Shown piece by piece: positions 10,101 to 17,112 of a stretch of 64,000 nucleotides of DNA. The translations under genes were made by a program, and so were the position numbers. Source of the stretch: Promethearchaeota archaeon (GTDB taxonomy: Archaea > Asgardarchaeota > Lokiarchaeia > Sigyniarchaeales > SOKP01); the NCBI GenBank assembly GCA_019058445.1, contig JAHPZA010000010.1, forward strand, positions 372,001 to 436,000. Direction: 5' to 3'. The notes below the pieces were generated by a model, which was not told where the DNA came from, made no database searches, and saw nothing but the letters and a program-made list of their open reading frames with translations. Position 1 is the first letter of the stretch, and each line of letters starts with the position of its first letter.

Positions 10101-12102
10101 ACTTCAAAAACAAGAAGTGCTTAAAGCTAAAATGGAACAGCAGAAATCGAAGGCATTTACGTTAATAGACGAAGCAGAAAAATTCTTGAGTGAATGTCAA
10201 TATGACCAGTCATTAGAAAAATATCGCCAAGTAGATTTAATTTTTAGTGAAATTCAATTTCCTGCCCAAGTTATTAAAGAGGCAATTTTAAAAGTTGAGG
10301 AAAAAAAGAAAGTGGAATATTTGAATAAACAAAAAGAATTAGAAAGTCAACTTAAAAAGAACCAAGAAGAATTCTTATTTAAACAGCAGATTTCTGAAAA
10401 AATGGAGATTGAAAGACAAAAAATGAAATCGAAACAGATTGAAGTCAAAAAGAAAGAAGAACTTAAAGATTACATGGAAAATCGAAAAAAGGATGCATTT
10501 AAATTACTAGAGGATGCCGAAATGTTTATGAATCAATCTCAGTACGATAAAGCCTTAGAATTTTATCAGAGTGCTGAATTAATTTTAAATGAAATTCAGT
10601 ATCCCTCTGATGTTATCAGAGATATGATATATAAAGTGCGAGAAAAGAAAAAGAATTATGAAATAGATAAACAAAAAGAAATTGAATATAAGATTCAAAG
10701 AGAAAGACAAGACTATGAGTTTCAGAAAAAACTTACTGAAGATTTTAGGAAAGAAAAAGAAAGATTAAGCGTTAAAAAATTGGAATTAGAAGAAAAAGAA
10801 ATATTACAAGCAAAATTAGAAGAAAAAAGAAAGCAAGCTTTCACAATTTTGGAGGAGGCTCAAAACTTTACAAAACAATTAGATTATGATAATGCCGTTG
10901 AATATTATCGAAAGGCAGAATTAATTTTGAACGAGCTCCACTTTTCAACGGAATCAATTAAGGGGATGATTGCTCAGGTGATGAATCTAAAAAATGAAAA
11001 GGATAACCAAAAAGAACTAGAGCTTAAAAGAGAACTGGAGCGAGTAGAAGAGGAAAAGCAGCTAAGAGCATTAATAGAAGAGAGAAAAAGACAGGAGGAA
11101 GAGAAAAAATTAGCTCAACAAATTGCGCTCCAAGAAAGAGAAAAATTAATCCAAGAACAGATAAGCCAAAGAGAGGCAGCTTATACTATTTTAGAAGAGG
11201 CGAGCAGATATCTTAAAAGTCGTATACCAGACTATGATAAAGCAATCTCTTTATATCTTCAAGCGAAGAAAATCTTAGCAGAAAATGTCGGATGGGAACC
11301 GGAAATAAGAAATTTAGAAGGACTTATTAAAGATTTACAACAAGAAAAAGCTAATTTTCTAAAAAGACAGCAAATTGAAGCCCAAGCACAATTGAAACGT
11401 CAACAGGAATATGATCTATTTAAAGAGGAAATGAGAAGAAAAAGAGTGGATCATGAGAAACAAAAGGAAGAGCAGAAATCTAAATTAAAACAATTTGAAG
11501 AACGAAAAGAATTGGAATCAACTCTGAGAGACGAAGGGCTAAGATTAATAGGAGAGGGAAAACGAAATGCGGAGTTAAAAACATTTGCTAAAGCATATCA
11601 AATGTTTGATAGGGCTATATCCCATTTTAGAGAAATTGGATGGAATGAACAAATCAAATATATTGAAACTGAGATTAAAAATGCTAAAATTTTAGAAGAA
11701 AATTTCAAACATGAAGAATTAGAGCGAGAAAGAATACAACAAGAATTAGAAAAACAACGAGAGTTAGAAAGGGAAAAATGGAAACAAAAAGATTCCCAAA
11801 TGCGAACAACAATCGGAGAAGTTGGCAGTCTTACTGATGAAGTTGCAAGTCTTTTTAGAGCTCGCGAGGAGCAATTAAAATTAACAGAAGAGCAGAGAAA
11901 AATACAAATTAAAAACGAAGCAAAAGAATTTAGTCGAAATATGGGTAAGATGCTGCGCATAAAGCAAGAATTACTGGCAGAATTGAAGAAGACTGAAGAA
12001 GATGAGATAAAGAAAAGAGAAGATGAACAAAAGGCCAAGGAACGTGAAGAATTTGACGAAATTGCTAGAATGCTTCGAGACCTTAAAAAAAAGGAGAAGT
12101 AA
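7141..12102 (+). CDS. Giant periodic TPR-like/coiled-coil protein (about 14 units)
   Basis: A 1653-residue protein made of about 14 homologous units of 111-119 residues. Each unit begins with a two-helix TPR-like hairpin of the form AFxLLDxAxxxLxxxxFDxAIxxYxxA, followed by a short signature EIQW or xIGW. Then comes 70-80 residues of almost pure Lys/Glu/Gln helix. Hairpins begin near residues 6, 86, 197, 308, 420, 539, 655, 771, 887, 1004, 1118, 1232, 1346 and 1463. The last 120 residues are one long charged helix. No signal peptide or membrane segment. Such an alternation should give a very long cytosolic rod with regularly spaced binding hairpins; a scaffold or cytoskeletal role is inference. 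Transcribed alone. Confidence 0.92.
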   Translation: MEKQELAQKALELLNQTDKLEEERNWAKAIEKYKQAAEYLKQSGFLPHRIEDIYKRITEINDFLEQEKRYQMQTQQVHLEQIQEQAFAILDGAKKFETDGHFEDAIQQYMSAIKLLVESGWTESQLENLKEKIIGLTQKIEQQKDTTYLQQQIQIPKDFKPKEISTEVGNSAIDLKSEQVKAFETKRKREEQIQNESFELIDKAKIFESEKRYDNAINCYQEAIRLLKSIGWTDQTRNLEILIGKLRKDKDIYERVEAQRKNKIHFDNIEVQLTPDQSETQSEVELRKQKIIEFENKKKKEEEIQTKAFNLIDIGKRLEREKKYDDAIENFQNAIDLLKSISWDSYIQPVANFINEINEKRKRELKTEQLKKKRQEDLTTLQETIYKKQKEKIVQTSQDFEIRKKDFEQEKLKQAEREEQFFVQLDKADKILKEEKNYDKAVNEYQKALEMLKSLGAGWESYTPTIQATISNINKRKEYQSEKEIEILKKKDEQIKKELEFQQQVDKLLKKERKNLQQKEIELKGREEELRYREEAKKKAFQYLETAETYIKQGDLDKAIYAYQNAGNTFAEIQWTDELPLIEKSISELENRKREMFLSKQEEMHKLIEREKQERDFQSQLANQLHLEREKLKEKDIALREHEREVEYRGTRKNEAFKLLDEAQNYLKEGDFDNASELYHQIANIFAEIQWDSEIDLIQNAIIEIENKKRETQIQKQKDFQKVLEKEREERIFQEDMSRAIQNQMENLKEKEIKIREQEDELKHREIKKEEAFELLDKAISLLSLRKFDEALNVYYNVANIFAQIQWDDEIPIIQNAIEEIKEKKKETDLWKQMTMKKGIEKETTYQAFIEQMKTQREIEKSKLLEKSEMIKKQKELSAQNLAKQENAFKIIDEADEFLKQENFDEAISKFKAAESILTEIGWEPSYLRTLQDNLRTIQIRKSEKEKEIRREKEIREKRQLEELQFQTRITEGIQKQKERMEAKKIELQKQEVLKAKMEQQKSKAFTLIDEAEKFLSECQYDQSLEKYRQVDLIFSEIQFPAQVIKEAILKVEEKKKVEYLNKQKELESQLKKNQEEFLFKQQISEKMEIERQKMKSKQIEVKKKEELKDYMENRKKDAFKLLEDAEMFMNQSQYDKALEFYQSAELILNEIQYPSDVIRDMIYKVREKKKNYEIDKQKEIEYKIQRERQDYEFQKKLTEDFRKEKERLSVKKLELEEKEILQAKLEEKRKQAFTILEEAQNFTKQLDYDNAVEYYRKAELILNELHFSTESIKGMIAQVMNLKNEKDNQKELELKRELERVEEEKQLRALIEERKRQEEEKKLAQQIALQEREKLIQEQISQREAAYTILEEASRYLKSRIPDYDKAISLYLQAKKILAENVGWEPEIRNLEGLIKDLQQEKANFLKRQQIEAQAQLKRQQEYDLFKEEMRRKRVDHEKQKEEQKSKLKQFEERKELESTLRDEGLRLIGEGKRNAELKTFAKAYQMFDRAISHFREIGWNEQIKYIETEIKNAKILEENFKHEELERERIQQELEKQRELEREKWKQKDSQMRTTIGEVGSLTDEVASLFRAREEQLKLTEEQRKIQIKNEAKEFSRNMGKMLRIKQELLAELKKTEEDEIKKREDEQKAKEREEFDEIARMLRDLKKKEK

Positions 12103-12297
12103 TCCTATCGTTCTTATTTTACATTGTATATTTATATTTTAAGTAAGGTAAAATTCTTAAGAATTTAAAACCTCCAAATTATTCATGAATAAATTAGAGA
12201 TGATTGAAAATTCTTCAAGATTAAGTGGTAAAAATCTAACTTAAAATTTTATAAATTGATTTTAATATTATAATAAAAAACAATTTACTATCAAAAA

Positions 12298-13884
12298 ATG
12301 ACATTAGAAAAAAAGGATGAGATTCTAAAATCTCGGATGTTTGCCAGACAACAGTTAATTGATGGTTGGGATCAATCGATAATAGATAATGCATGTATCT
12401 TGATAATAGGCATAGGTGCACTTGGTTGTGAAATTGCAAAGGATTTTGCGTTGATGGGTATAGGAAAACTTATCTTAGTTGATTTGGATTTAATAGAAAC
12501 TTCTAACTTATCTAGACAAATGCTATTTAGACCTGGAGATGAAGGACGCCCAAAAGCAGAAGTCGCCGCAGAACGTTTGAAAGAAATGAATCCATATTTA
12601 AAAGTTGACTTCTATTTCGAAAAACTTCAAAAATTACCGATGTCCGTATATGAGGAATCAGATGTAGTTGTTGCCGCACTAGATAATTTCAATGCAAGGT
12701 TAGATCTAAATAAAATATGTCTCCGATTAAAAAAGCCCATGATTGAGGGCGGAACAGTAGGATTTGAGGGTCATGTACAAATTGTTATTCCAGAGGGCTC
12801 CGGATTAGAATATAAAACTAAAGAGGTTGAAATTGATAAATTAGTCGAAACAAAATTATGGGAACTTAGTAAAGATGAATATCCTAAATATTTTCAAGCT
12901 ATGGAAAGAATTGAGAAATTAGAACACCTTATTGAGCAAATTAATGAGACAATGATTGATCCAATTAAAGCAAAAATTAGAGCACAAATAGAGGCAGAAT
13001 TTAATGAAAAATATGCTTCAGAGGTTTTAGATCAAACAGCCTGTTATAGATGCTTAGTACCTATTCCTCCTGCTGATGATAAATTGGTTGCTGCTTGTAC
13101 ACTCAAAGGGATCCCAAGAAATAGAAATCATTGTGTTATTAAGGCAGAAGTAGATTTTGAAAAAATGTATGGTCATAAACCTGACCTAAATAAAGATGAC
13201 GAAGTTATTAAATTAAAAGAAATTGCTCAAGAAGAATTGGAAAAATTAAGACGAAGGATATTTAATGAAAACGTCCCTCCTGAAAAGAGAGATTCTTTAA
13301 CCCAAGAAGAAATTGTAGATTGGCAAAACAATATTTTAGATACTTTTGGACCTGATTATAAGTTTGAAGAAATGGAAAATATCTTAGGAAATAAAATTGC
13401 GGCTATTCAAACAGTAAGTTCCGTAATTGCCAGTATCCAATCTCAAGAAGCATTAAAACTTTTATTTCGCGTTAAAGGTCGAAATATCGGCCCTCCAATG
13501 GATCCTCCTTATGTAAATTATAACGGAGTTTATGGGCAATTTGACCATTTAGATATTATAAAAAGAGACGAATGTCTTGCCTGTGGTAAAATAACAGGAG
13601 AAGAGAATGTAAATATTGTTGTTCCATTTGATGCCAATGTGGGATACATCTTTGAGGCAATGAAAATAAGCGGTTTTCCTTTAGATCCAGAACATTGGAT
13701 GATAACCAATCCCATGACTAAAGAAATTATTTGGAATCCCATGGTTGCCTCATTAAAAGACCCAAACTATAAATTAAAAGCCTTAAAAATTAATAGCAAT
13801 GATATAATCTCAATGACTCCTTTAGGAAAAGCAAGGGAAGACTTTGAAATACAAAAGTATAATGTCATTATAACCTATATGTAA
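12298..13884 (+). CDS. Ubiquitin-activating E1-like enzyme (UBA2/UBA3 type)
   Basis: Adenylates the C-terminus of a ubiquitin-like protein and should carry it as a thioester. The ThiF/Rossmann domain has GIGALG (38-43), DLDLIETSNLSRQ (62-74) and ALDN (127-130). Zinc ligands appear as CYRC (249, 252) and CLAC (426, 429), matching the split CxxC pairs of UBA2. The catalytic Cys candidate is Cys267 in ACTLKGIPR, followed by the conserved NHC (Cys279). The C-terminal 90 residues look like a UFD-type E2-binding beta-grasp domain. Unlike UBA2, about 80 charged helical residues (166-246) are inserted just before CYRC. It stands within 1.2 kb of an E2 gene, supporting a joint conjugation pathway. Confidence 0.93.
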   Translation: MTLEKKDEILKSRMFARQQLIDGWDQSIIDNACILIIGIGALGCEIAKDFALMGIGKLILVDLDLIETSNLSRQMLFRPGDEGRPKAEVAAERLKEMNPYLKVDFYFEKLQKLPMSVYEESDVVVAALDNFNARLDLNKICLRLKKPMIEGGTVGFEGHVQIVIPEGSGLEYKTKEVEIDKLVETKLWELSKDEYPKYFQAMERIEKLEHLIEQINETMIDPIKAKIRAQIEAEFNEKYASEVLDQTACYRCLVPIPPADDKLVAACTLKGIPRNRNHCVIKAEVDFEKMYGHKPDLNKDDEVIKLKEIAQEELEKLRRRIFNENVPPEKRDSLTQEEIVDWQNNILDTFGPDYKFEEMENILGNKIAAIQTVSSVIASIQSQEALKLLFRVKGRNIGPPMDPPYVNYNGVYGQFDHLDIIKRDECLACGKITGEENVNIVVPFDANVGYIFEAMKISGFPLDPEHWMITNPMTKEIIWNPMVASLKDPNYKLKALKINSNDIISMTPLGKAREDFEIQKYNVIITYM

Positions 13885-13889
13885 TATTT

Positions 13890-14504
13890 TTAAGACATGT
13901 CAATTTCTTGTCTCTTTTTTTTTACCATGTTTATAATCTCTTCTATTAAGTAAGATTCAACTCCCGCATTATTTCCAGTTTTGATATCTTTTAGTAAATC
14001 GCCAAAATAGATCATATCTTCGTTATCTACTCCAAAATATTCCATGATTTTTAGTAAACCATCTGGATTGGGCTTCCATTTTCTTATATCTTCTCTTCCG
14101 ACAATATAGTCAAAATTATCATAAATTTTTGCCATTTTTAATGAAGCTATTATAACTTTTCGTGTATTAAGAGAAAAAATAGCTAATTTTGTCTCTTTTG
14201 GTACTCCAAACACCTTTAAATTATTAATGAAATAAAGAGATTCATCAATTTCTTTGTTATCATTAATATTTCTCATCTCAAGATCTTCTAGAACCTTAAA
14301 AAAATTATTCAGTTCCCGCTCATCTTTTTTCTCTACGACATAATCTAGACAGCCAGAAATATGTTTAAATTCACATTTCTCTCCATAGATCTTAAAATAT
14401 CTATCGCTCAAAGCTTTTTTGATATGGTGCCAATCAGCTGCTAATTCGACGAGTGTTCCATCTAAATCAAAGACTAGAACTTTTTTTTTTTTAAATGAAA
14501 TCAT
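13890..14504 (-). CDS. HAD-superfamily hydrolase (phosphoglycolate phosphatase-like)
   Basis: Haloacid-dehalogenase-type phosphatase of 204 residues. Motif I is FDLDGTL (nucleophile Asp13 and acid Asp15), motif II is the FSLNT Ser, motif III is the Lys in RKWKPNPDG, and motif IV is YFGDLLKD with the metal-binding Asp. A helical cap lies between motif I and II, as in subclass I PGP-like enzymes. Substrate cannot be predicted. It sits between the E1 and E2 genes, ending 6 bp from the convergent E1 stop, and is likely co-transcribed with E2 (62 bp spacing, same strand). A functional link with ubiquitin conjugation is only positional. Confidence 0.85.
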   Translation of the reverse strand: MISFKKKKVLVFDLDGTLVELAADWHHIKKALSDRYFKIYGEKCEFKHISGCLDYVVEKKDERELNNFFKVLEDLEMRNINDNKEIDESLYFINNLKVFGVPKETKLAIFSLNTRKVIIASLKMAKIYDNFDYIVGREDIRKWKPNPDGLLKIMEYFGVDNEDMIYFGDLLKDIKTGNNAGVESYLIEEIINMVKKKRQEIDMS

Positions 14505-14566
14505 AATGCTTCTTAATTAGAATCTTAAATCAACTATACATAAAAGAAAAAGGAGTAGACTAAAAA

Positions 14567-15082
14567 TTAATCCATAGCATATTTTTGTGTCCACTGACGA
14601 GCTTTTGACTCAAACTTTTTAAGACTCCTAAAGTATTGCTCTCCAGCCTCGTGGTTTAGAGGATCACCCGGATTAAAGAATGGAGCTTCATAATGCATCA
14701 TGCCCTTCAAGGCTTCAACTATATTAGTAAGAGTCTTACTAGGAGTCCAACCACTCGCGCCTGTTGCAGCATCAACTTTACCAACCAAATCTGGATTAAT
14801 TAAATCTAAACATATATTTAACTTTCCTGGAGGGATTGAAGAATCAATATTAGGATGCCACATTAGCGTTACAGCATAAACGTAAGGAGGAGCGAAAGGA
14901 TAATTATCTGGAAATTTAATTTCAAAAATAAATTTACCTCCCGCATAGGGAGTTTTCGGTTTACCTATTATCGTTAACCTAAGGTGGTCAATGCTTCTAC
15001 CCCAAGGTTCAAGGATTATAAGTTCGTTATCTTTATAAGACTCTAGAGCTTCCGCGTAATCTGTTTCTTCACGCAAACGCAT
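14567..15082 (-). CDS. Ubiquitin-conjugating enzyme E2
   Basis: UBC-fold protein of 171 residues. Key E2 marks are in order: FPDNYPFAPP (57-66), WHPNI (75-79) with the oxyanion-stabilising HPN triad, and the catalytic Cys91 in LNICLDLI. A Trp in GWTPSKTLTNIVEAL and the C-terminal NPGDPLNHEAGEQYF complete the signature. About 17 residues (NPDLVGKVDAATG region) lie between the active Cys strand and the conserved Trp, longer than in minimal E2s and placed like the acidic loop of the UBE2G/UBE2R class. All catalytic residues are intact. Its E1 partner is encoded convergently 0.7 kb away; no RING protein or ubiquitin-like gene is visible in the window. Confidence 0.95.
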   Translation of the reverse strand: MRLREETDYAEALESYKDNELIILEPWGRSIDHLRLTIIGKPKTPYAGGKFIFEIKFPDNYPFAPPYVYAVTLMWHPNIDSSIPPGKLNICLDLINPDLVGKVDAATGASGWTPSKTLTNIVEALKGMMHYEAPFFNPGDPLNHEAGEQYFRSLKKFESKARQWTQKYAMD

Positions 15083-15316
15083 ACACCTCTTATGTCTGAA
15101 TCTATTTTATTAATTTTGTTTAGTAATTCTTATAAAAATTAAATATATTACTTTATTATAAAGTTTTTCAATTACAAATAAAGTATTACTTATTTTTAGG
15201 ATTTTTCTAAAAAAGAAGAAATTTTTAAATACGAGACTTTAAACTAGTTCTGCATATTTTCATATAAGAATCGTAAAAAATATATTAATTCAACAATTTA
15301 AGAAATTAGTAAGATT

Positions 15317-15326
15317 TTATATAAAA
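15317..15326 (+). promoter_or_regulatory. TATA box of tRNA-Tyr
   Basis: TTTATATAAA lies about 10-20 bases before the first base of the tRNA, embedded in otherwise unstructured AT-rich DNA. It is the best match to an archaeal TATA element here and fits a transcript starting very close to the mature 5' end. Confidence 0.5.
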
Positions 15327-15373
15327 TAATATTAACCCCCCTTAGCTCAGTTGGTTAGAGCGCGCGGCTGTAG

Positions 15374-15426
15374 ATAATAATCGCGTACAAAGGCTTTTGC
15401 CGATGAATGTGCGTCAGCCAGCAGCC
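15374..15426 (+). other. tRNA-Tyr intron 1 (53 nt, position 37/38)
   Basis: A strict bulge-helix-bulge can be drawn: central helix CTGT (15368-15371) with GCAG (15421-15424, one T-G wobble), bulge AG|A at the 5' site and CC|A at the 3' site, with the anticodon stem as outer helix. The interior contains a small GGC-TTTT-GCC hairpin. This is the standard archaeal tRNA intron position, cut by the EndA splicing endonuclease. Confidence 0.85.
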
Positions 15427-15432
15427 ACCGTG

Positions 15433-15453
15433 AGGCAAGAAAATGCCCGGTAT
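15433..15453 (+). other. tRNA-Tyr intron 2 (21 nt, non-canonical, position 43/44)
   Basis: Central helix ACCG (15427-15430) pairs exactly with CGGT (15448-15451). The bulges are TG|A (15431-15433) and AT|A (15452-15454). The inner helix is GGCA/TGCC around a six-base loop. Excision leaves the standard five-base variable loop AGGTC. The central-helix bases are the same bases that form the 3' anticodon stem, so this motif cannot coexist with the intron 1 splice structure. Confidence 0.75.
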
Positions 15454-15483
15454 AGGTCCCCGGCTCAAATCCGGGAGGGGGGA

Positions 15484-15510
15484 CTTTTAATTTTTAATTT
15501 TTTAAGATTT
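15484..15510 (+). terminator. T-rich terminator of tRNA-Tyr
   Basis: Directly after the discriminator base come three T-runs (CTTTTAATTTTTAATTTTTT), the usual archaeal oligo-T termination signal. No hairpin is needed or seen. Confidence 0.5.
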
Positions 15511-15616
15511 AAATTAATTAGTTTAAATAATTATTTTCAATTCTAAACTGATTAAGTTCAAAAAATTATTATTTTACACGTCATTATACACTATTATAAA
15601 AATACGATCCAGTTAC

Positions 15617-16543
15617 ATGAAAAAGAAAAGAACTGCTGTAGTTGGCGCTGGTTGGTTCGGTCGAGCTCATATTCGAAATTTTCATGAGCAATCGAAGTTA
15701 GTAGGAATCTGTGATAATAACAAAGTGCAATTGGAAAGAATTCAAGATAATCACCAATATGATGAAGTCAATGTATATACTAATGTTGATGACTTAATCA
15801 AAAACGAAGAACTCGACGCTGCCAGCATCGTGACTCCTCCTAAAGATATCCCTCAAATTTCGAAGAAATTTGCCGATGCGGGTATTGACATTTTAATGGA
15901 AAAACCAATGGCATTAAATATTGAAGAATTAAAGATACTAAAAGAATATGAAGATAGTATTCGAATTATGCCGGGTTTTATAGAACTTTATAATCCAGTT
16001 TTTGAAAAGTTATTAAAATATTTACCTGAGATAGGAGAAATATTATCCATAACATCTAAGAGAGTTGGTTTATATCCAAGAAGAGATTGGCATATGGGTG
16101 TTATTTTGGATTTATCTATCCATGATATTTACCTTCAAGAAAAAGTTATGGGCAACAATAATATTTTAAATGCTGTAGGATTTAAAAAATGTTTTAAGGA
16201 TAACGTTCATGCAGATGCTGCATTCATTATTTTAGATTTTGGAAAAGCCATTGGAAATATTGAATCAAATTGGCTAACACCTTCCAAATTTAGAAGAATG
16301 TATGTCAATGGAGAGCTAGGAGGAATAATGATTGATTTTATTTCACAGAAAGCTAATTTACGTACTGGAATGGATTTACAGGGAGAATGGCCTGAAACTA
16401 AAGAAGTTTCATATACTCCTTTAAGATCCGATGAGCCTTTAAGGAGAGAAGTATATAATTTTTTATATGACAAAAAAACCTTAGTTAATTTGGATGATGG
16501 TATTCGAGCTTTAGATATTGCTCTTAAAATTGTAAATAATTAA
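15617..16543 (+). CDS. Gfo/Idh/MocA-family NAD(P)-dependent oxidoreductase
   Basis: The N-terminal Rossmann fold begins at once with VVGAGWFGRAH (residues 8-18), the dinucleotide-binding loop. The family EKP motif appears in MEKPMALN near residue 95 and supplies the conserved Lys. The C-terminal half is the alpha/beta substrate domain, with a conserved His in DLSIHD. At 308 residues it is slightly shorter than typical. Members oxidise or reduce sugars, inositols or related polyols; the substrate here is unknown. It precedes the PDCD5-like gene by 24 bp on the same strand, probably one transcript. A second family member at 32001-33032 is part of the sugar island. Confidence 0.88.
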   Translation: MKKKRTAVVGAGWFGRAHIRNFHEQSKLVGICDNNKVQLERIQDNHQYDEVNVYTNVDDLIKNEELDAASIVTPPKDIPQISKKFADAGIDILMEKPMALNIEELKILKEYEDSIRIMPGFIELYNPVFEKLLKYLPEIGEILSITSKRVGLYPRRDWHMGVILDLSIHDIYLQEKVMGNNNILNAVGFKKCFKDNVHADAAFIILDFGKAIGNIESNWLTPSKFRRMYVNGELGGIMIDFISQKANLRTGMDLQGEWPETKEVSYTPLRSDEPLRREVYNFLYDKKTLVNLDDGIRALDIALKIVNN

Positions 16544-16567
16544 TAAGATGAGGAATGTGTTGAAAAA

Positions 16568-16984
16568 ATGAGTGAAAAAGAAGAACATGAATTAGATAAA
16601 ATTCGGATGAAAAAATTAAAAGCATTAATGGATGCGCAAAAGAGAAATCAAGCATCTCAAGAAAAGGTTACAAGTATTTGGGAGAAAGTGGATTACATTT
16701 TAAGAGCTGTAATGATGCCTGATGCTTACACCTATTTGAATTATTTAAAAACTAATGAACCTCAAATTTACCAACAGATCATCAATGAATTAATAACTCC
16801 TGACGTAATTCAAAATTTAGAGTACCTTTTAGCAGCTATTGCTCAATCAGGTGGTGTTCCAAGGAGGATTCCTAAAGACGTTATCGTTTTTTTAGAAAGG
16901 AAGGCTAAAGGTATTAAAAGTAAAATTCAAGTAAAACAAGGAGACGGTGATATGATGGATTTAGGATCTTATTTGAGCAAATAA
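16568..16984 (+). CDS. PDCD5-like helical protein
   Basis: A 138-residue, mostly helical basic protein. The N-terminus (ELDKIRMKKLKALMDAQKR) matches the long basic helix that opens PDCD5/TFAR19 proteins. Residues 40-70 (ILRAVMMPDAYTYLNYLK) resemble the conserved region where archaeal homologues have ILTPEAxxRL. The C-terminal KGIKSKIQVKQ echoes the basic tail. Archaeal members are thought to bind nucleic acid or ribosome-associated factors. The match is by pattern and the middle is longer than in the human protein, so this could be a distant relative. Translationally close to the Gfo/Idh gene upstream (24 bp). Confidence 0.55.
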   Translation: MSEKEEHELDKIRMKKLKALMDAQKRNQASQEKVTSIWEKVDYILRAVMMPDAYTYLNYLKTNEPQIYQQIINELITPDVIQNLEYLLAAIAQSGGVPRRIPKDVIVFLERKAKGIKSKIQVKQGDGDMMDLGSYLSK

Positions 16985-17112
16985 TAAAGATTAATTAAAA
17001 GATTCAAAAGCAAACATTATTATAGAAAGCATTCTAATTTTTATTTTTCCTATATTGCTTTAATTGAATTTATTCAGCTTCATAGATTAAGTAAAAAGAG
17101 AATATAGTTTTT

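Larger units (their letters stand above)
15336..15483 (+). tRNA. tRNA-Tyr(GTA) with two introns
   Basis: Acceptor CCCCCCT (15336-15342) pairs with AGGGGGG (15476-15482); discriminator A15483; no encoded CCA. The D arm is GCTC/GAGC. The anticodon stem CGCGG (15363-15367) pairs with CCGTG (15428-15432), loop CTGTAG+A with anticodon GTA (15370-15372). The T stem is CCCGG/CCGGG with loop CTCAAAT (C at position 54 instead of T). C1-G72 is the archaeal/eukaryotic Tyr identity pair. Intron 1 is 15374-15426 (canonical 37/38 site). Intron 2 is 15433-15453 (after position 43). Removing both gives a regular 74-nt tRNA with variable loop AGGTC. The remaining doubt concerns exact splice points, not the tRNA itself. 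Confidence 0.93.

Noticed and set aside
11598..12038. Ser/Phe-rich minus-strand ORF inside the giant coiled-coil gene
   Set aside because: It mirrors the Glu/Lys-rich codons of the sense strand; no family features and no promoter. The same applies to minus-strand ORFs at 8792-9109, 9140-9361 and 9484-9708.
15363..15463. Reading the extra bases of the tRNA as a long variable arm (Ser/Leu type)
   Set aside because: The anticodon GTA, C1-G72 and the canonical 37/38 intron indicate Tyr, which has a short variable loop; the 21-nt insertion fits a splice motif precisely.
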